Below are positions 45,757 to 54,599 of a DNA stretch of 64,000 nt, in pieces; the first letter of the stretch is position 1; the number at the start of each line of letters is the position of its first letter. Both the position numbers and the translations under genes were made by a program. Source of the stretch: Novipirellula artificiosorum (GTDB lineage Bacteria; Planctomycetota; Planctomycetia; Pirellulales; Pirellulaceae). The stretch is taken from contig NZ_SJPV01000007.1 of NCBI RefSeq assembly GCF_007860135.1, positions 388,253-452,252 of the forward strand, in the 5' to 3' direction. Under the pieces are notes generated by a model. It did not search any database. It saw only the letters and a list, made by a program, of their open reading frames with translations, and had not been told where the DNA came from.

Positions 45757-46266
45757 ATGACGCCGCTTGATAAGAAACGCCGCAAAAAGTTGCAGGCGAT
45801 TTTGGACAAAAATCACGGGTATCGTGATTACCACGATAACGATGTGGCAGTTGGCAAAATCGGCAAGTACGGTTCGGGGGTCTTCGCGCAACGTCAATTC
45901 TTGCCTGGCGAATTGGTTATCGAAGTGCATGGCCAATTACTAAGTCAGAAAAACTACGATGGCTCCAGTTATGTGATGGAGGTCAACAAGGATTGGTTCT
46001 TGGAACCCGCCATTCCCGCAGCTTTTTTGAACCATTCGTGTGACCCGAATTGTGAGCTTGTGCACCTCACGAAATGGACCATGGGGTTGGTTGCGATTTG
46101 CAACATTGAGGCGGAAACACAGATCACATTCGATTACCGCTGGACCGCATTTGAAGGAGTCCCCAAATGCCAATGCGGATCCCCCGTTTGTCGCGGCTGG
46201 GTCGTCGCAGCAGAAGACGTCAAGAAGATGGAACGCATCGCAAAGCGAAAAAAGAAGAAATCCTAA
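45757..46266 (+). CDS. SET-domain protein (lysine methyltransferase-like)
   Basis: 169 aa, a minimal SET domain with post-SET motif. Conserved parts: GKYGSGVFAQRQFLPGELV at the SET start, NHSCDPNC (92-99), ITFDYRW with the catalytic Tyr, and post-SET cysteines Cys138, Cys140 and Cys145 (CQCGSPVC). It ends in a Lys/Arg tail (KKMERIAKRKKKKS). All residues needed for SAM and lysine binding appear present, so it is probably active. It lies 80 nt after the FtsK/EccC-like gene on the same strand and may be co-transcribed. Substrate unknown. Confidence 0.88.
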   Translation: MTPLDKKRRKKLQAILDKNHGYRDYHDNDVAVGKIGKYGSGVFAQRQFLPGELVIEVHGQLLSQKNYDGSSYVMEVNKDWFLEPAIPAAFLNHSCDPNCELVHLTKWTMGLVAICNIEAETQITFDYRWTAFEGVPKCQCGSPVCRGWVVAAEDVKKMERIAKRKKKKS

Positions 46267-46390
46267 CGCTCTGGCCAGGATCAAGTTTTGGGTTGGGGCT
46301 CGATGCCGTTCCTTGTACAAGCTCTTGTGACTTCGATTGGATTACTGCGGGATTTGTGTTCAGATCATGCCGAAGGCATTTTGGCAATTA

Positions 46391-46496
46391 GCCCCGGATC
46401 GCGCATCCGGGGGCCTGAGGAAGCAAATGATCCCTTCGGGGTCGATCGTCCCTTACCGCTGGCGCGACCCTTGGCTTTGGAATACAACGCCAGCGG
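46391..46496. repeat. Intergenic element with two hairpins
   Basis: GCCCCGGAT/ATCCGGGGGC (46391-46414) and CCGCTGGCG/CGCCAGCGG (46456-46464 and 46488-46496). Neither is followed by a T-run, so not classical terminators. They occupy the 332-nt gap after the SET gene, which has no gene of its own. Confidence 0.5.
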
Positions 46497-46527
46497 GCGT
46501 AAAGGCACTCTTTAGAGTCAAAGGTTC

Positions 46528-46536
46528 TGATACAAT
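46528..46536 (+). promoter_or_regulatory. Extended -10 promoter of the esterase gene
   Basis: TGATACAAT (TGn plus TACAAT), 62 nt before the ATG at 46599. Confidence 0.4.
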
Positions 46537-46598
46537 CGTGGTCATTCGGTTGTGTTGAGGTATACATTTTCCATAACTCTTACGGATTCGAAACCGCG

Positions 46599-47441
46599 AT
46601 GTTCCTTCGTTCCACCCTCTCCGGTTGCTTCTCTCTTTTGTGCTCCCTGACTTTTTTGGTGGCCGCTCCACCAGCTGAGAAGCCTGAACCGGATGAAAAA
46701 ATCGCCTACAAAAACGTCGACAATGCTGAGTTGATGCTGCACGTGTTCCGGCCAAGCGACGAGGACGGTGTGAAGGGAAAACGCAAAGCCATCGTCTTCT
46801 TCTTTGGTGGCGGATGGAACGGCGGAACACCTGCACAATTCTATGCTCAAAGTCGCCACTTAACCGAGCACGGATTGGTTGCGATTTGTGCGGACTACCG
46901 CACCGCATCACGACACAAGACAACACCCAAGCAATGCGTGCAGGATGGCAAATCGGCGCTGCGATGGATTCGCAGCCATGCCAATGAATTGGGTATCGAT
47001 CCCGAATGGATTGCTGCCGGCGGTGGGTCGGCGGGAGGTCATGTTGCAGCCACGACGGCAACGGCCAGCAACATCAATGAGCCTGGCGAAGACACCACCG
47101 TCTCCTGCCGCCCTCGTGCTCTCGTTCTGTTCAACCCCGTGTTTGACAACGGTCCCGACGGATATGGATACGAACGTGTCAAGGACTATTGGAAGGACTT
47201 TTCACCGCTACACAACTTGAGCGCGGACATGCCACCCACGTTGGTCATGTTTGGCACCCAAGACAAACTCGTTCCTGTCAAGACAGCACAACGGTTCCAG
47301 CAGGAGATGCAGGAACTGGGAATTCGTTGCGAACTGCGCCTTTACGAAAACGACGCGCATGGGTTTTTTAACACGAAACGATACGATGAGACCGTACGTG
47401 ACATGGATCAGTTCCTGCAATCGCTCGGGTTTTTCGAATGA
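46599..47441 (+). CDS. Secreted alpha/beta-hydrolase (esterase/lipase)
   Basis: 280 aa with signal peptide MFLRSTLSGCFSLLCSLTFLVAA. The oxyanion-hole motif is FFGGGWNGGTP, the nucleophile Ser is in GGGSAGGHVA, Asp is in FGTQDKLVPV and His in NDAHGFF, completing the triad of the BD-FAE/hormone-sensitive-lipase type. Likely acts on acetylated or feruloylated polysaccharides or other esters outside the cytoplasm. It is followed after 16 nt by a small membrane protein gene. Confidence 0.88.
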   Translation: MFLRSTLSGCFSLLCSLTFLVAAPPAEKPEPDEKIAYKNVDNAELMLHVFRPSDEDGVKGKRKAIVFFFGGGWNGGTPAQFYAQSRHLTEHGLVAICADYRTASRHKTTPKQCVQDGKSALRWIRSHANELGIDPEWIAAGGGSAGGHVAATTATASNINEPGEDTTVSCRPRALVLFNPVFDNGPDGYGYERVKDYWKDFSPLHNLSADMPPTLVMFGTQDKLVPVKTAQRFQQEMQELGIRCELRLYENDAHGFFNTKRYDETVRDMDQFLQSLGFFE

Positions 47442-47457
47442 AGGTCGACAAAGCAGC

Positions 47458-47751
47458 ATGACTGACAAGTTAGGCATCCCCGAGAGAATCGGCGCAGCGA
47501 TCAACGAACTTGATATCGATTTCAGTCGGTTCTCGTTGGTGGGTTGGATCGTGAGTTTACTGTCTCTCATCGCGGGTGGCGGAGTCGCCTATCTTGTTTG
47601 CATGGCCATCGTCAGGAGGAATGGTCTTGACCGCGCAACGGGAATGGTCTTTTGCATCACCGTTATCTCCATCTCAACGCTCACCTTTTTAGCACTTCGT
47701 CGAGTCGCTCAATTCAAGGGGTGGTCCATTACCAAGCGCGAAGATGAATGA
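47458..47751 (+). CDS. Small membrane protein, unknown function
   Basis: 97 aa from ATG 47458 (MTDKLGIPERIGAAINELDI). Two membrane helices (around residues 28-50 and 62-80) separated by a short basic loop (IVRRNGLDRATG), and a charged C-terminus. A longer in-frame start exists inside the esterase gene but would overlap it. No family recognised. Confidence 0.65.
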   Translation: MTDKLGIPERIGAAINELDIDFSRFSLVGWIVSLLSLIAGGGVAYLVCMAIVRRNGLDRATGMVFCITVISISTLTFLALRRVAQFKGWSITKREDE

Positions 47752-47853
47752 CGACGCCAGCGACGATGTCCGCGAAAAAGCCGTTTCGATTCCGGTAAGG
47801 GGATCGGACGCGAGGAACCGATGGGCACGCCCGCGAATTGATTCTGGCGAGGC

Positions 47854-48834
47854 TCACCGAAAGAGGTCTCGATAGTAGTCGATACTTTTCCGCAGTCCTT
47901 CTTCGATCGAGACTTCGGGATCGAACCCCAAGCGGCTTCGCGCGACGTTGATATCGGCGAGCGAATCTCGGACGTCGCCAATCCGGGCGGGTTCATGCAC
48001 CGGATCGATCCCTTGCCCAAGAATTCCACGTAACAGGTTCAACAAGGTCAGCAGCGAGGTTCGTTCACCGCGACCAATGTTGAACGTCCCTCCGGCCGCG
48101 GCATCCGTGGTCGCCGCTAACATGTTTGCCTTAGCAACGTCGCCGACGAAGACGAAGTCTCGAGATTGCTCGCCATCACCGAAAATGATCGGTTTTTCGT
48201 TGGACAAGATCTTCGCAACGAACCGCGGAATGACGGCGCTGTATTCGCTTTGGGGATCTTGTCGCGGTCCGAACACATTGAAGTAGCGCAGCACCACCGT
48301 TTCAATCTCGAAACTCTGATGAAACGCATTGCAATAGGCTTCGGCCGCAAGCTTGGCAGCGGCATAGGGTGACAAGGGGGCCACCGGATCCGATTCGCGT
48401 TTTGAAACAAAGGGGGAATCGCCGTAGGCAGCACTTGTCGATGCCAGCACCAACCGCTTGACGCCGCCCGACGCGGCCGCGTGCAACAACTCAACGGTAC
48501 TGGTCGCGCACCAAGCATGACACAGCGCCGGTTCACGGATGCTTCGTGGCACGCTGGCCATCGCTGCGTGATGAAAGATGTAATCGATCCCCTCGACCGC
48601 TGCTGCGACGTCATCACGGTTGGATGCATCGCCATCGATCACGTCGACGCCGTCATCCGATTCCGTATGCACAAGATTGTGTTTGAATCCGGTACTGAAA
48701 TTATCGAGCACTCGGACCGTGGCTCCCGCGGCACGCAGTCCATCGACGAGGTGGGATCCGATGAAGCCGGCACCACCGGTGACAAGGCAGTGGCTGCCGC
48801 GTAAGCGATCGAGTGGATGGGACATGGGCGACAT
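47854..48834 (-). CDS. NAD-dependent UDP-sugar epimerase (GalE/WbpP-like)
   Basis: Extended short-chain dehydrogenase, 326 aa. The Rossmann nucleotide site is VTGGAGFIGSHLVDGL, with LDNFSTG after beta-2; the catalytic pair is in SPYAAAKLAAEAY (YxxxK), and ASTSAAYGD supplies the Ser/Thr. The FNVFGPRQDPQSEYSAVIPRF block is typical of UDP-GlcNAc/GlcNAcA 4-epimerases. Probably makes sugar nucleotides for envelope polysaccharide. The start could also be the Met three codons later. Confidence 0.9.
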   Translation of the reverse strand: MSPMSHPLDRLRGSHCLVTGGAGFIGSHLVDGLRAAGATVRVLDNFSTGFKHNLVHTESDDGVDVIDGDASNRDDVAAAVEGIDYIFHHAAMASVPRSIREPALCHAWCATSTVELLHAAASGGVKRLVLASTSAAYGDSPFVSKRESDPVAPLSPYAAAKLAAEAYCNAFHQSFEIETVVLRYFNVFGPRQDPQSEYSAVIPRFVAKILSNEKPIIFGDGEQSRDFVFVGDVAKANMLAATTDAAAGGTFNIGRGERTSLLTLLNLLRGILGQGIDPVHEPARIGDVRDSLADINVARSRLGFDPEVSIEEGLRKSIDYYRDLFR

Positions 48835-48971
48835 TCGATGGGTTGCTGGAAAAAAGGGGGGGCTGCTATGGAATTGTACACCCTATTGATGAAACACCGG
48901 TTCGCGACCCTCAATTCCTCTCGCTTCGAACACCGATGGCAACCGCTGGATCCAACCAACCCACCCAACCG

Positions 48972-50051
48972 TTACGACCGAAGCAGTTCTTCGATCGTTG
49001 CTCGCATTTGCTTCTCGCCTTCGGTCCCTTGCCAATTCATTTCACCTTGCCACCATCGGCGGATGAACCCTTTTTTATCGATCAGGTAGACGGTTGGCCA
49101 CATTGTGTTACCCCAAGTTTTCCAATTGCTGGAATCGGCATCGAGCATCACGGGGTATTCAATCCCCTCGCTCTTTGCAGCCGATCGGACCTGATCCAAA
49201 CTTCGTTCGGCGGACGTTTCCGGTGTTTGGATACCCACCACCACAAGCCCACGATCGGCGTAATCGCGATGCCATGCAGCATAGTGTGGCAGGTTGCGCC
49301 GGCAATTGATGCATTGGAATGCATAAAAGTGAAGGGCCACCACCTTGCCTCGCAAGTCACTTAACCGAAGTGGGCCTCCTTGGACCCATGTCACTCCGTC
49401 CGCATTCAACTCGGGTGCAAGCGGATAGGATCGTTTGAGGGATGTGAAATCGAATGGCTCGCCCGTTAACGGGGCAAGAGCGTTACGCTGCTCAACGGTC
49501 AGCGATTCAACGACGGTTTTGACTTCGCTCTCTTTGAGGTCCGAGAGTTCCTCTTGCACCTCCTTGGCCGTCCTCTCGCCTTCGCTCAATGACTGCTGAA
49601 GTTCTCTCGATCGATTGTCTGATTTTGCAAACAGGTCGGATAACTTTGCCATCTGCATGGCCGTGACTTTTAACTGCCGCTGCACGTCTTGGTCCAACAC
49701 CATCCGAGCACCGAGGGCCTGTCGCTGAAGCTGATTCAGTCGTGACCGCTGAGCAGGCGTCAGGATGGTCTTCAGTTCCGCAGCAAGCTGATCGGTTAAC
49801 GCGTCGATCGCGGCTTGCTGCTGCTCCGCTGGAGTGATGCGGGCACGGAACCAGGGACCATCGACCTCGACAAGCACCTTGCGAACCAACGCAATTTGCG
49901 GGTCGGTCAGCCGCAATTCCTGGTGAATCGCGTCGTCGCGTATCATCTGCAAGAGGACGGGGGGGAGGTTCGGTTTGGGGGCGTCCGCGACGGCAGAAAC
50001 CGAAACGGACCCCGCAAACGCGAGCGACAAAGCGAGAAGAAGGTTTCGCAT
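48972..50051 (-). CDS. Exported thioredoxin-like (redoxin/TlpA-type) protein with helical N-terminal domain
   Basis: 359 aa. Signal peptide MRNLLLALSLAFAGSVSVSAVA; residues ~25-200 helical with LTDPQ and LTPAQ segments resembling LTXXQ/Spy-like repeats; residues ~215-359 a thioredoxin fold of the AhpC/TlpA type with CINC (Cys247, Cys250) and the cis-Pro segment MWPTVYLIDKKG. Expected to be a periplasmic thiol-disulphide reductase. The helical part could sense misfolded protein or simply be a spacer. Confidence 0.88.
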   Translation of the reverse strand: MRNLLLALSLAFAGSVSVSAVADAPKPNLPPVLLQMIRDDAIHQELRLTDPQIALVRKVLVEVDGPWFRARITPAEQQQAAIDALTDQLAAELKTILTPAQRSRLNQLQRQALGARMVLDQDVQRQLKVTAMQMAKLSDLFAKSDNRSRELQQSLSEGERTAKEVQEELSDLKESEVKTVVESLTVEQRNALAPLTGEPFDFTSLKRSYPLAPELNADGVTWVQGGPLRLSDLRGKVVALHFYAFQCINCRRNLPHYAAWHRDYADRGLVVVGIQTPETSAERSLDQVRSAAKSEGIEYPVMLDADSSNWKTWGNTMWPTVYLIDKKGFIRRWWQGEMNWQGTEGEKQMRATIEELLRS

Positions 50052-50488
50052 AGAGATTTCGGCGGAGATCGAGAGAAGAGGAAGGCGAAACCGTGGGCAT
50101 CGCTCTGCTTTATTCTGGCACGTCGAAAAGGGGGTGACCAGCCTCCTCGGCGGTGAGAACGAGTCTTATGCCTGACGATTGGTTTGGTCAACTTCAATCG
50201 ACGCTGCCAAACGCCAGAATCGCTTCGCTGACACGACTCGCAGACTCCAACCGTTGGAAGGGAGTTCAGGCTGGCAAAAACTGCGGAATTCCAACGTGTG
50301 ACAATATGCCCACCGGCGGCATGGTCCACATGCAATCCCAAAAAAGCGATTGCAGGGGCAAGAAATGCCCCAATAGACGTCAGAAGGACGACTTACTTGG
50401 TTTACCCTTTTCAAACCAGTAACCTAGCCAGCTTGGACGATAGCAACTGCTAATTTGTAGTTCGATGGTCGTCCCTCAGGTGGACACT
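50052..50488. other. Intergenic region before the pyrophosphatase leader
   Basis: No convincing gene; open frames here lack ribosome-binding sites and family features. Presumably holds promoters for the divergent redoxin and pyrophosphatase genes. Confidence 0.4.
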
Positions 50489-50521
50489 GCGGTAGGCAGC
50501 GGTGCAAATCCGTCCTACCGC
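50489..50521 (+). promoter_or_regulatory. Stable hairpin in the hppA 5' region
   Basis: GCGGTAGG pairs perfectly with CCTACCGC around a 17-nt loop containing an inner CGG/CCG pairing, 93 nt before the hppA ATG. No T-run follows, so it is not a terminator. Could be a structured leader or mRNA-stabilising element. Confidence 0.4.
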
Positions 50522-50614
50522 CTGCTAGCAGATTAAAGAGTTTGCTGGGTGCTGTCCCCTGGACGCCGCACGTTTTTCCTCCCACTCGAATTACTCCGTT
50601 AGGGCAATAAAAGA

Positions 50615-53296
50615 ATGGTATCACGAATGTTTCAAAATCGCTGGAGCCGAGCGGTCGCCGCCTTGACCGCGATCGTTCTGTCACTCGGATCGTCCACGAT
50701 GGTGGTTGCCCAGGATAGTGCTGCCCCCGCTGCAGCAGCAGTGGACAACACGACGACCGTGATTGTTTGGTTGATCGCGTTCATTGGCTCGATCTGTGCT
50801 TTGGTCCAAGCTTACATGTTCTTCAAGACGATGGAGAGCTCGGATCCCGGTAACGACCGGATGCAAGAAATCGCTGGCTATGTGCGCGAAGGGGCAAACG
50901 CGTACTTGAAACAACAATACAAAGTGGTCGGAATCTTCTTTGTGATCATCGTGGCTTTGTTGGCCTACGCCGCATTCGGGCTGAATGTGCAAAGCCGCTG
51001 GGTACCGTTCGCATTTCTGACCGGTGGTTTCTTTTCGGGACTGGCCGGATGGTTCGGGATGAAGACCGCAACGTTGGCAAGTAACCGAACGGCAGCGGGA
51101 GCACAAAAATCGCTGAACCAGGGGCTGCAGGTCGCGTTCCGGTCGGGTGCCGTGATGGGTTTGACGGTCGTTGGACTGGGTCTGTTGGACATCACGCTTT
51201 GGTTCGCTGTCCTTTATTGGATCTTGCCGATGATCAATCCTGAGTACCAGATGAAGTTGGTGGACATCACGGTGACCATGCTTTGTTTTGGAATGGGAGC
51301 CAGCAGTCAAGCCTTATTCGCTCGCGTGGGTGGCGGTATTTTCACCAAGGCAGCCGATGTCGGTGCCGACTTGGTTGGTAAAGTCGAGCAGGGCATTCCC
51401 GAAGACGATCCGCGGAACCCAGCAACCATCGCGGACAACGTTGGTGACAATGTCGGCGACGTCGCGGGTATGGGAGCGGACCTCTACGAATCGTATTGCG
51501 GCTCGATCTTGGCAACCGCTGCACTGGGGGTTGCTGCCTATTCCACTAGCGTTTTGGTTCCCGAGGGAATGAATGGCGTCCAGGCTCAACTGCAAGCCTT
51601 GTTGTTGCCCATGGCGATCGCGGCGGTAGGGATTTTCTTGTCAATCGCTGGGATTTACGTCGTTCGCACCAAGGATGATGCGACGCAAAAGAACTTGCTA
51701 GCTGCACTAGGCCGCGGGATCAATTTATCGACTCTGTTGGTCGCCGTTGCTTCGATTTTGCTCGGGGCGTGGCTGATGCCTAAGACCATCGGAACCACGT
51801 ACTCGCTCGGCGGGTTGGTGGTTCCAGGTGTTGCGTTTAGTGTGATTACCGGTCTGCTCGCCGGATGGCTAATCGGCAAATGGACCGAGTATGCGACCAG
51901 CGATGAATTTAGTCCAACGAAGAAATTGGCCGATCAAGCGTTGACCGGACCGGCGACCATCATTATCGGCGGGATTGCCGACGGCATGATGAGCGTTTGG
52001 GTCCCTGTCGTTGTGATCTGTATCGGGACGTTGACGTCGTTTGGTTTCGCCAATGGTTGGAACTTTACGGATGTCAATTTCTTTGCTCTTGGGCTTTACG
52101 GCGTCGGCATCGCCGCGGTTGGCATGCTCAGTACGCTTGGCATCACGTTGGCCACCGATGCTTACGGCCCGATTGCCGACAACGCGGGTGGTAACGCGGA
52201 AATGTCAGGGCTCGACCCGATTGTCCGCCAACGCACCGACGCGCTGGACAGCTTGGGGAACACCACCGCCGCAACGGGTAAGGGGTTTGCGATTGGTTCG
52301 GCAGCGTTGACCGCCTTGGCGCTGATGGCCGCCTACATCGAAGAAGTTCGCGTCGGGTTTGAACGATGGGGCGACGAAGTGGTTGAAGTGGTTGATGGCG
52401 ACTTTATCAAGGCATCCGACGGCTTTGTCGTCAGCCGCTTTACCGACTCCGAAGGTGTGGAACACGCCGAAACATGGTTGTTGACTGCCTCGACGATTGC
52501 AGACAACGACGAATTGAGCGTCGCTTGGAAAGAAAAATCGTATGCAGAGGGTCCTGTCGCGGTCGATGACCTGCTCACGTACACGAAGGACTCCGACGGC
52601 AAGATCGCCGTCGACGACAAGGGGCATCCGACGGGTGCCGAGTTCACGGCGACCGGCGACAAGTTGGTTTATCTGCCGACGGCTCATATCCAAGACTTCA
52701 GCAATTACTACAACTTCTCGGTCATGAACCCGAAGGTGTTGGTGGGAATGTTCCTTGGCGTGATGGCGACTTTGGTCTTTTGTGCCATGACGATGAAGGC
52801 GGTTGGCCGAGCGGCTCAAGGGATGGTCGAAGAAGTCCGTCGCCAATTCAAAGAAAAACCGGGGATCATGGAAGGAACCGAAATGCCCGACTATGCAGCT
52901 CCGGTAGCGATCAGCACCAAGGCGGCACAACGCGAAATGGTGTTGCCGTCGTTGCTCGGGTTATTGCTTCCCGTCGGAACCGGCCTGTTGCTTGGGGTCG
53001 GTGGCGTGATGGGCTTGTTGGTCGGAACGTTGACCGGTGGCTTCTGTATCGCGATCTTCATGGCGAATGCCGGCGGATCTTGGGACAACGCCAAGAAGTA
53101 CATCGAAGCGGGTGCCCATGGTGGTAAAGGGACCGACGCTCACAAAGCCGCCGTGGTTGGCGATACGGTGGGCGACCCCTTTAAAGATACAAGTGGCCCA
53201 AGCTTGAATATTCTGATCAAGTTGATGAGCATGGTCAGCGTGGTTGTAGCGGGTTTGATTGTCCGTTATAGCCTGGTGGCACTTGGCATTTTCTAA
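50615..53296 (+). CDS. hppA: Membrane-bound ion-translocating pyrophosphatase
   Basis: Pumps H+ (or Na+) using PPi, 893 aa versus about 660-770 usual. Active-site motifs: DVGADLVGKVEQGIPEDDPRN split over residues ~246-266, DNVGDNVGDVAGMGADLYES, and DAYGPIADNAGGNAEMS. GNTTAATGKG has Ala552 and Gly555 where K+-independent enzymes have Lys and Thr, so this is the K+-dependent class. About 125 hydrophilic residues (~577-702) are inserted between membrane helices after AALTALALMAAYIEEV. An extra N-terminal signal-like segment ends near VVAQ-DS. A strong terminator follows. Confidence 0.95.
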   Translation: MVSRMFQNRWSRAVAALTAIVLSLGSSTMVVAQDSAAPAAAAVDNTTTVIVWLIAFIGSICALVQAYMFFKTMESSDPGNDRMQEIAGYVREGANAYLKQQYKVVGIFFVIIVALLAYAAFGLNVQSRWVPFAFLTGGFFSGLAGWFGMKTATLASNRTAAGAQKSLNQGLQVAFRSGAVMGLTVVGLGLLDITLWFAVLYWILPMINPEYQMKLVDITVTMLCFGMGASSQALFARVGGGIFTKAADVGADLVGKVEQGIPEDDPRNPATIADNVGDNVGDVAGMGADLYESYCGSILATAALGVAAYSTSVLVPEGMNGVQAQLQALLLPMAIAAVGIFLSIAGIYVVRTKDDATQKNLLAALGRGINLSTLLVAVASILLGAWLMPKTIGTTYSLGGLVVPGVAFSVITGLLAGWLIGKWTEYATSDEFSPTKKLADQALTGPATIIIGGIADGMMSVWVPVVVICIGTLTSFGFANGWNFTDVNFFALGLYGVGIAAVGMLSTLGITLATDAYGPIADNAGGNAEMSGLDPIVRQRTDALDSLGNTTAATGKGFAIGSAALTALALMAAYIEEVRVGFERWGDEVVEVVDGDFIKASDGFVVSRFTDSEGVEHAETWLLTASTIADNDELSVAWKEKSYAEGPVAVDDLLTYTKDSDGKIAVDDKGHPTGAEFTATGDKLVYLPTAHIQDFSNYYNFSVMNPKVLVGMFLGVMATLVFCAMTMKAVGRAAQGMVEEVRRQFKEKPGIMEGTEMPDYAAPVAISTKAAQREMVLPSLLGLLLPVGTGLLLGVGGVMGLLVGTLTGGFCIAIFMANAGGSWDNAKKYIEAGAHGGKGTDAHKAAVVGDTVGDPFKDTSGPSLNILIKLMSMVSVVVAGLIVRYSLVALGIF

Positions 53297-53362
53297 GCCA
53301 AGCAAAGCCTAGCCTTCGCACGTGATCACGATGCTTCCTTTGTGATCGCGGAAAACGACACG

Positions 53363-53413
53363 GCCCCTCGGTGGACTTCGCGTTTAAAACGCAGGTCACC
53401 GCGGGGCTTTTTT
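53363..53413 (+). terminator. Rho-independent terminator of hppA
   Basis: Long stem GCCCC-CGGTG ... CACCG-GGGGC with an inner GCGTTT/AAACGC stem, followed by T6; 67 nt after the hppA stop. The rest of the 53297-53715 gap holds no gene. Confidence 0.85.
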
Positions 53414-53715
53414 CTGGTCTTCAAGCGGGCACAACACAAAACAGGACCGCTCCGCTTTTCCGATTGTCGCGGTCGTATCTCTTTTTCCAGCACGTGTTAA
53501 ACCACGTCATCTTTTTCGAGCGACTAAGCTCTGGCGCATACGGCAACCTTGCCGACGCTACTTCTACACACTGTTCTCCGTTTGCTTTTTCTCCTGACGA
53601 ATCGCAGGGCGGATGCGGTGACGATGGATCGACTCCTTCCCAATACCGGATCGTGGCAATCAGGGCATGATCGCTACGAACCTACTGACCCATCCTGTTG
53701 GAACTCCCATTCGTG

Positions 53716-54450
53716 ATGCTGCATTCATCCCTTCAACCCGACAACACCGGTGCTGATGACGATTGCCTGTTCGGTGACGACGTCATCTCGGAATACCTGC
53801 TGGTCTGCGAAGCTCGCTGTGTCTCGTTGACCGATGGCTATTGGACCTTCTCGCTCGAGACCGCCGACGGCACGCCCGTCTTCTCGGCTCGTGATGAAGA
53901 ACACGGTGACCTGAACCGATTGACACTGCTCGCCGCCGTCCGTGGGCTCGAAGCCATCGAAGGAGCATCGTCGGTCACGCTGCTGAGCAACAATCGATAT
54001 TTGATCCGGTCGCTTGCCGATTCGCTGCCTCGATGGCGCGAAAACAACTTCGTTTGGGAACACTTTGGGCGGCGAATCGACGTTCAACATGCCGATTTGT
54101 GGCGGCGAATCGATCGAGCGTTACAGATACATCGAGTCGAAGCCTGTTTGGTGTCGTCACGTTTGGTTAGTCCGGTTCGGCGAGACGACTCGTTTTCGAA
54201 GACGTTCTCGGATGAAGGGCGACAATTCCGCATCGACTCGCCTCATTCGGCCGTTCCGGCACCTGGGGGGCGACGGCGGTCCCTCCACACCACCGATCCG
54301 GCCTCACGCACCGACACGATGGGTCCTGCGGCGACGAAGCAACCCAGCGATCGGCTGCGTCAATGGTTGCTCGGTGGCGGCGGTTCGAATGCCGTTGCGG
54401 CGCCCGTGCGGCGGCGGCTTAGCACTACGGAGCTCCTCGAGATGACCTGA
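53716..54450 (+). CDS. RNase H-fold protein lacking catalytic acids
   Basis: 244 aa from ATG 53716 (alternative GTG 53713 or TTG 53698). Residues ~26-145 follow RNase HI: NRLTLLAAVRGLEAI matches NRMELMAA, VTLLSNNRYL matches VILTTDSQYV, and LPRWRENNF ... DLWRRIDRALQIHRV matches the basic handle and helix. The catalytic acids are changed: the first Asp is probably Glu32, the Glu is Thr70, the second Asp is Asn92. So it should not cleave RNA/DNA hybrids but may bind them. The C-terminal ~90 residues are disordered and basic. Confidence 0.75.
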   Translation: MLHSSLQPDNTGADDDCLFGDDVISEYLLVCEARCVSLTDGYWTFSLETADGTPVFSARDEEHGDLNRLTLLAAVRGLEAIEGASSVTLLSNNRYLIRSLADSLPRWRENNFVWEHFGRRIDVQHADLWRRIDRALQIHRVEACLVSSRLVSPVRRDDSFSKTFSDEGRQFRIDSPHSAVPAPGGRRRSLHTTDPASRTDTMGPAATKQPSDRLRQWLLGGGGSNAVAAPVRRRLSTTELLEMT

Positions 54451-54599
54451 AGCTCCCCATTTGGCGGCAATAACGTCGTCCCCACTCAGAAAGGCTAATG
54501 GCTCGACCGAGTCGTTTGCTGCGATGGATCTCACCGGGATCCCTCATTTCGGTTCAATCTTGCTCGTATTTCTCGTATTTTTCGCTTTCGGTATCACAA

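Noticed and set aside
50489..50521. Cobalamin riboswitch (GGTGCAAATCC resembles a conserved core)
   Set aside because: The rest of the riboswitch (B12 box and surrounding stems) is missing and the segment is just the loop of a simple hairpin.
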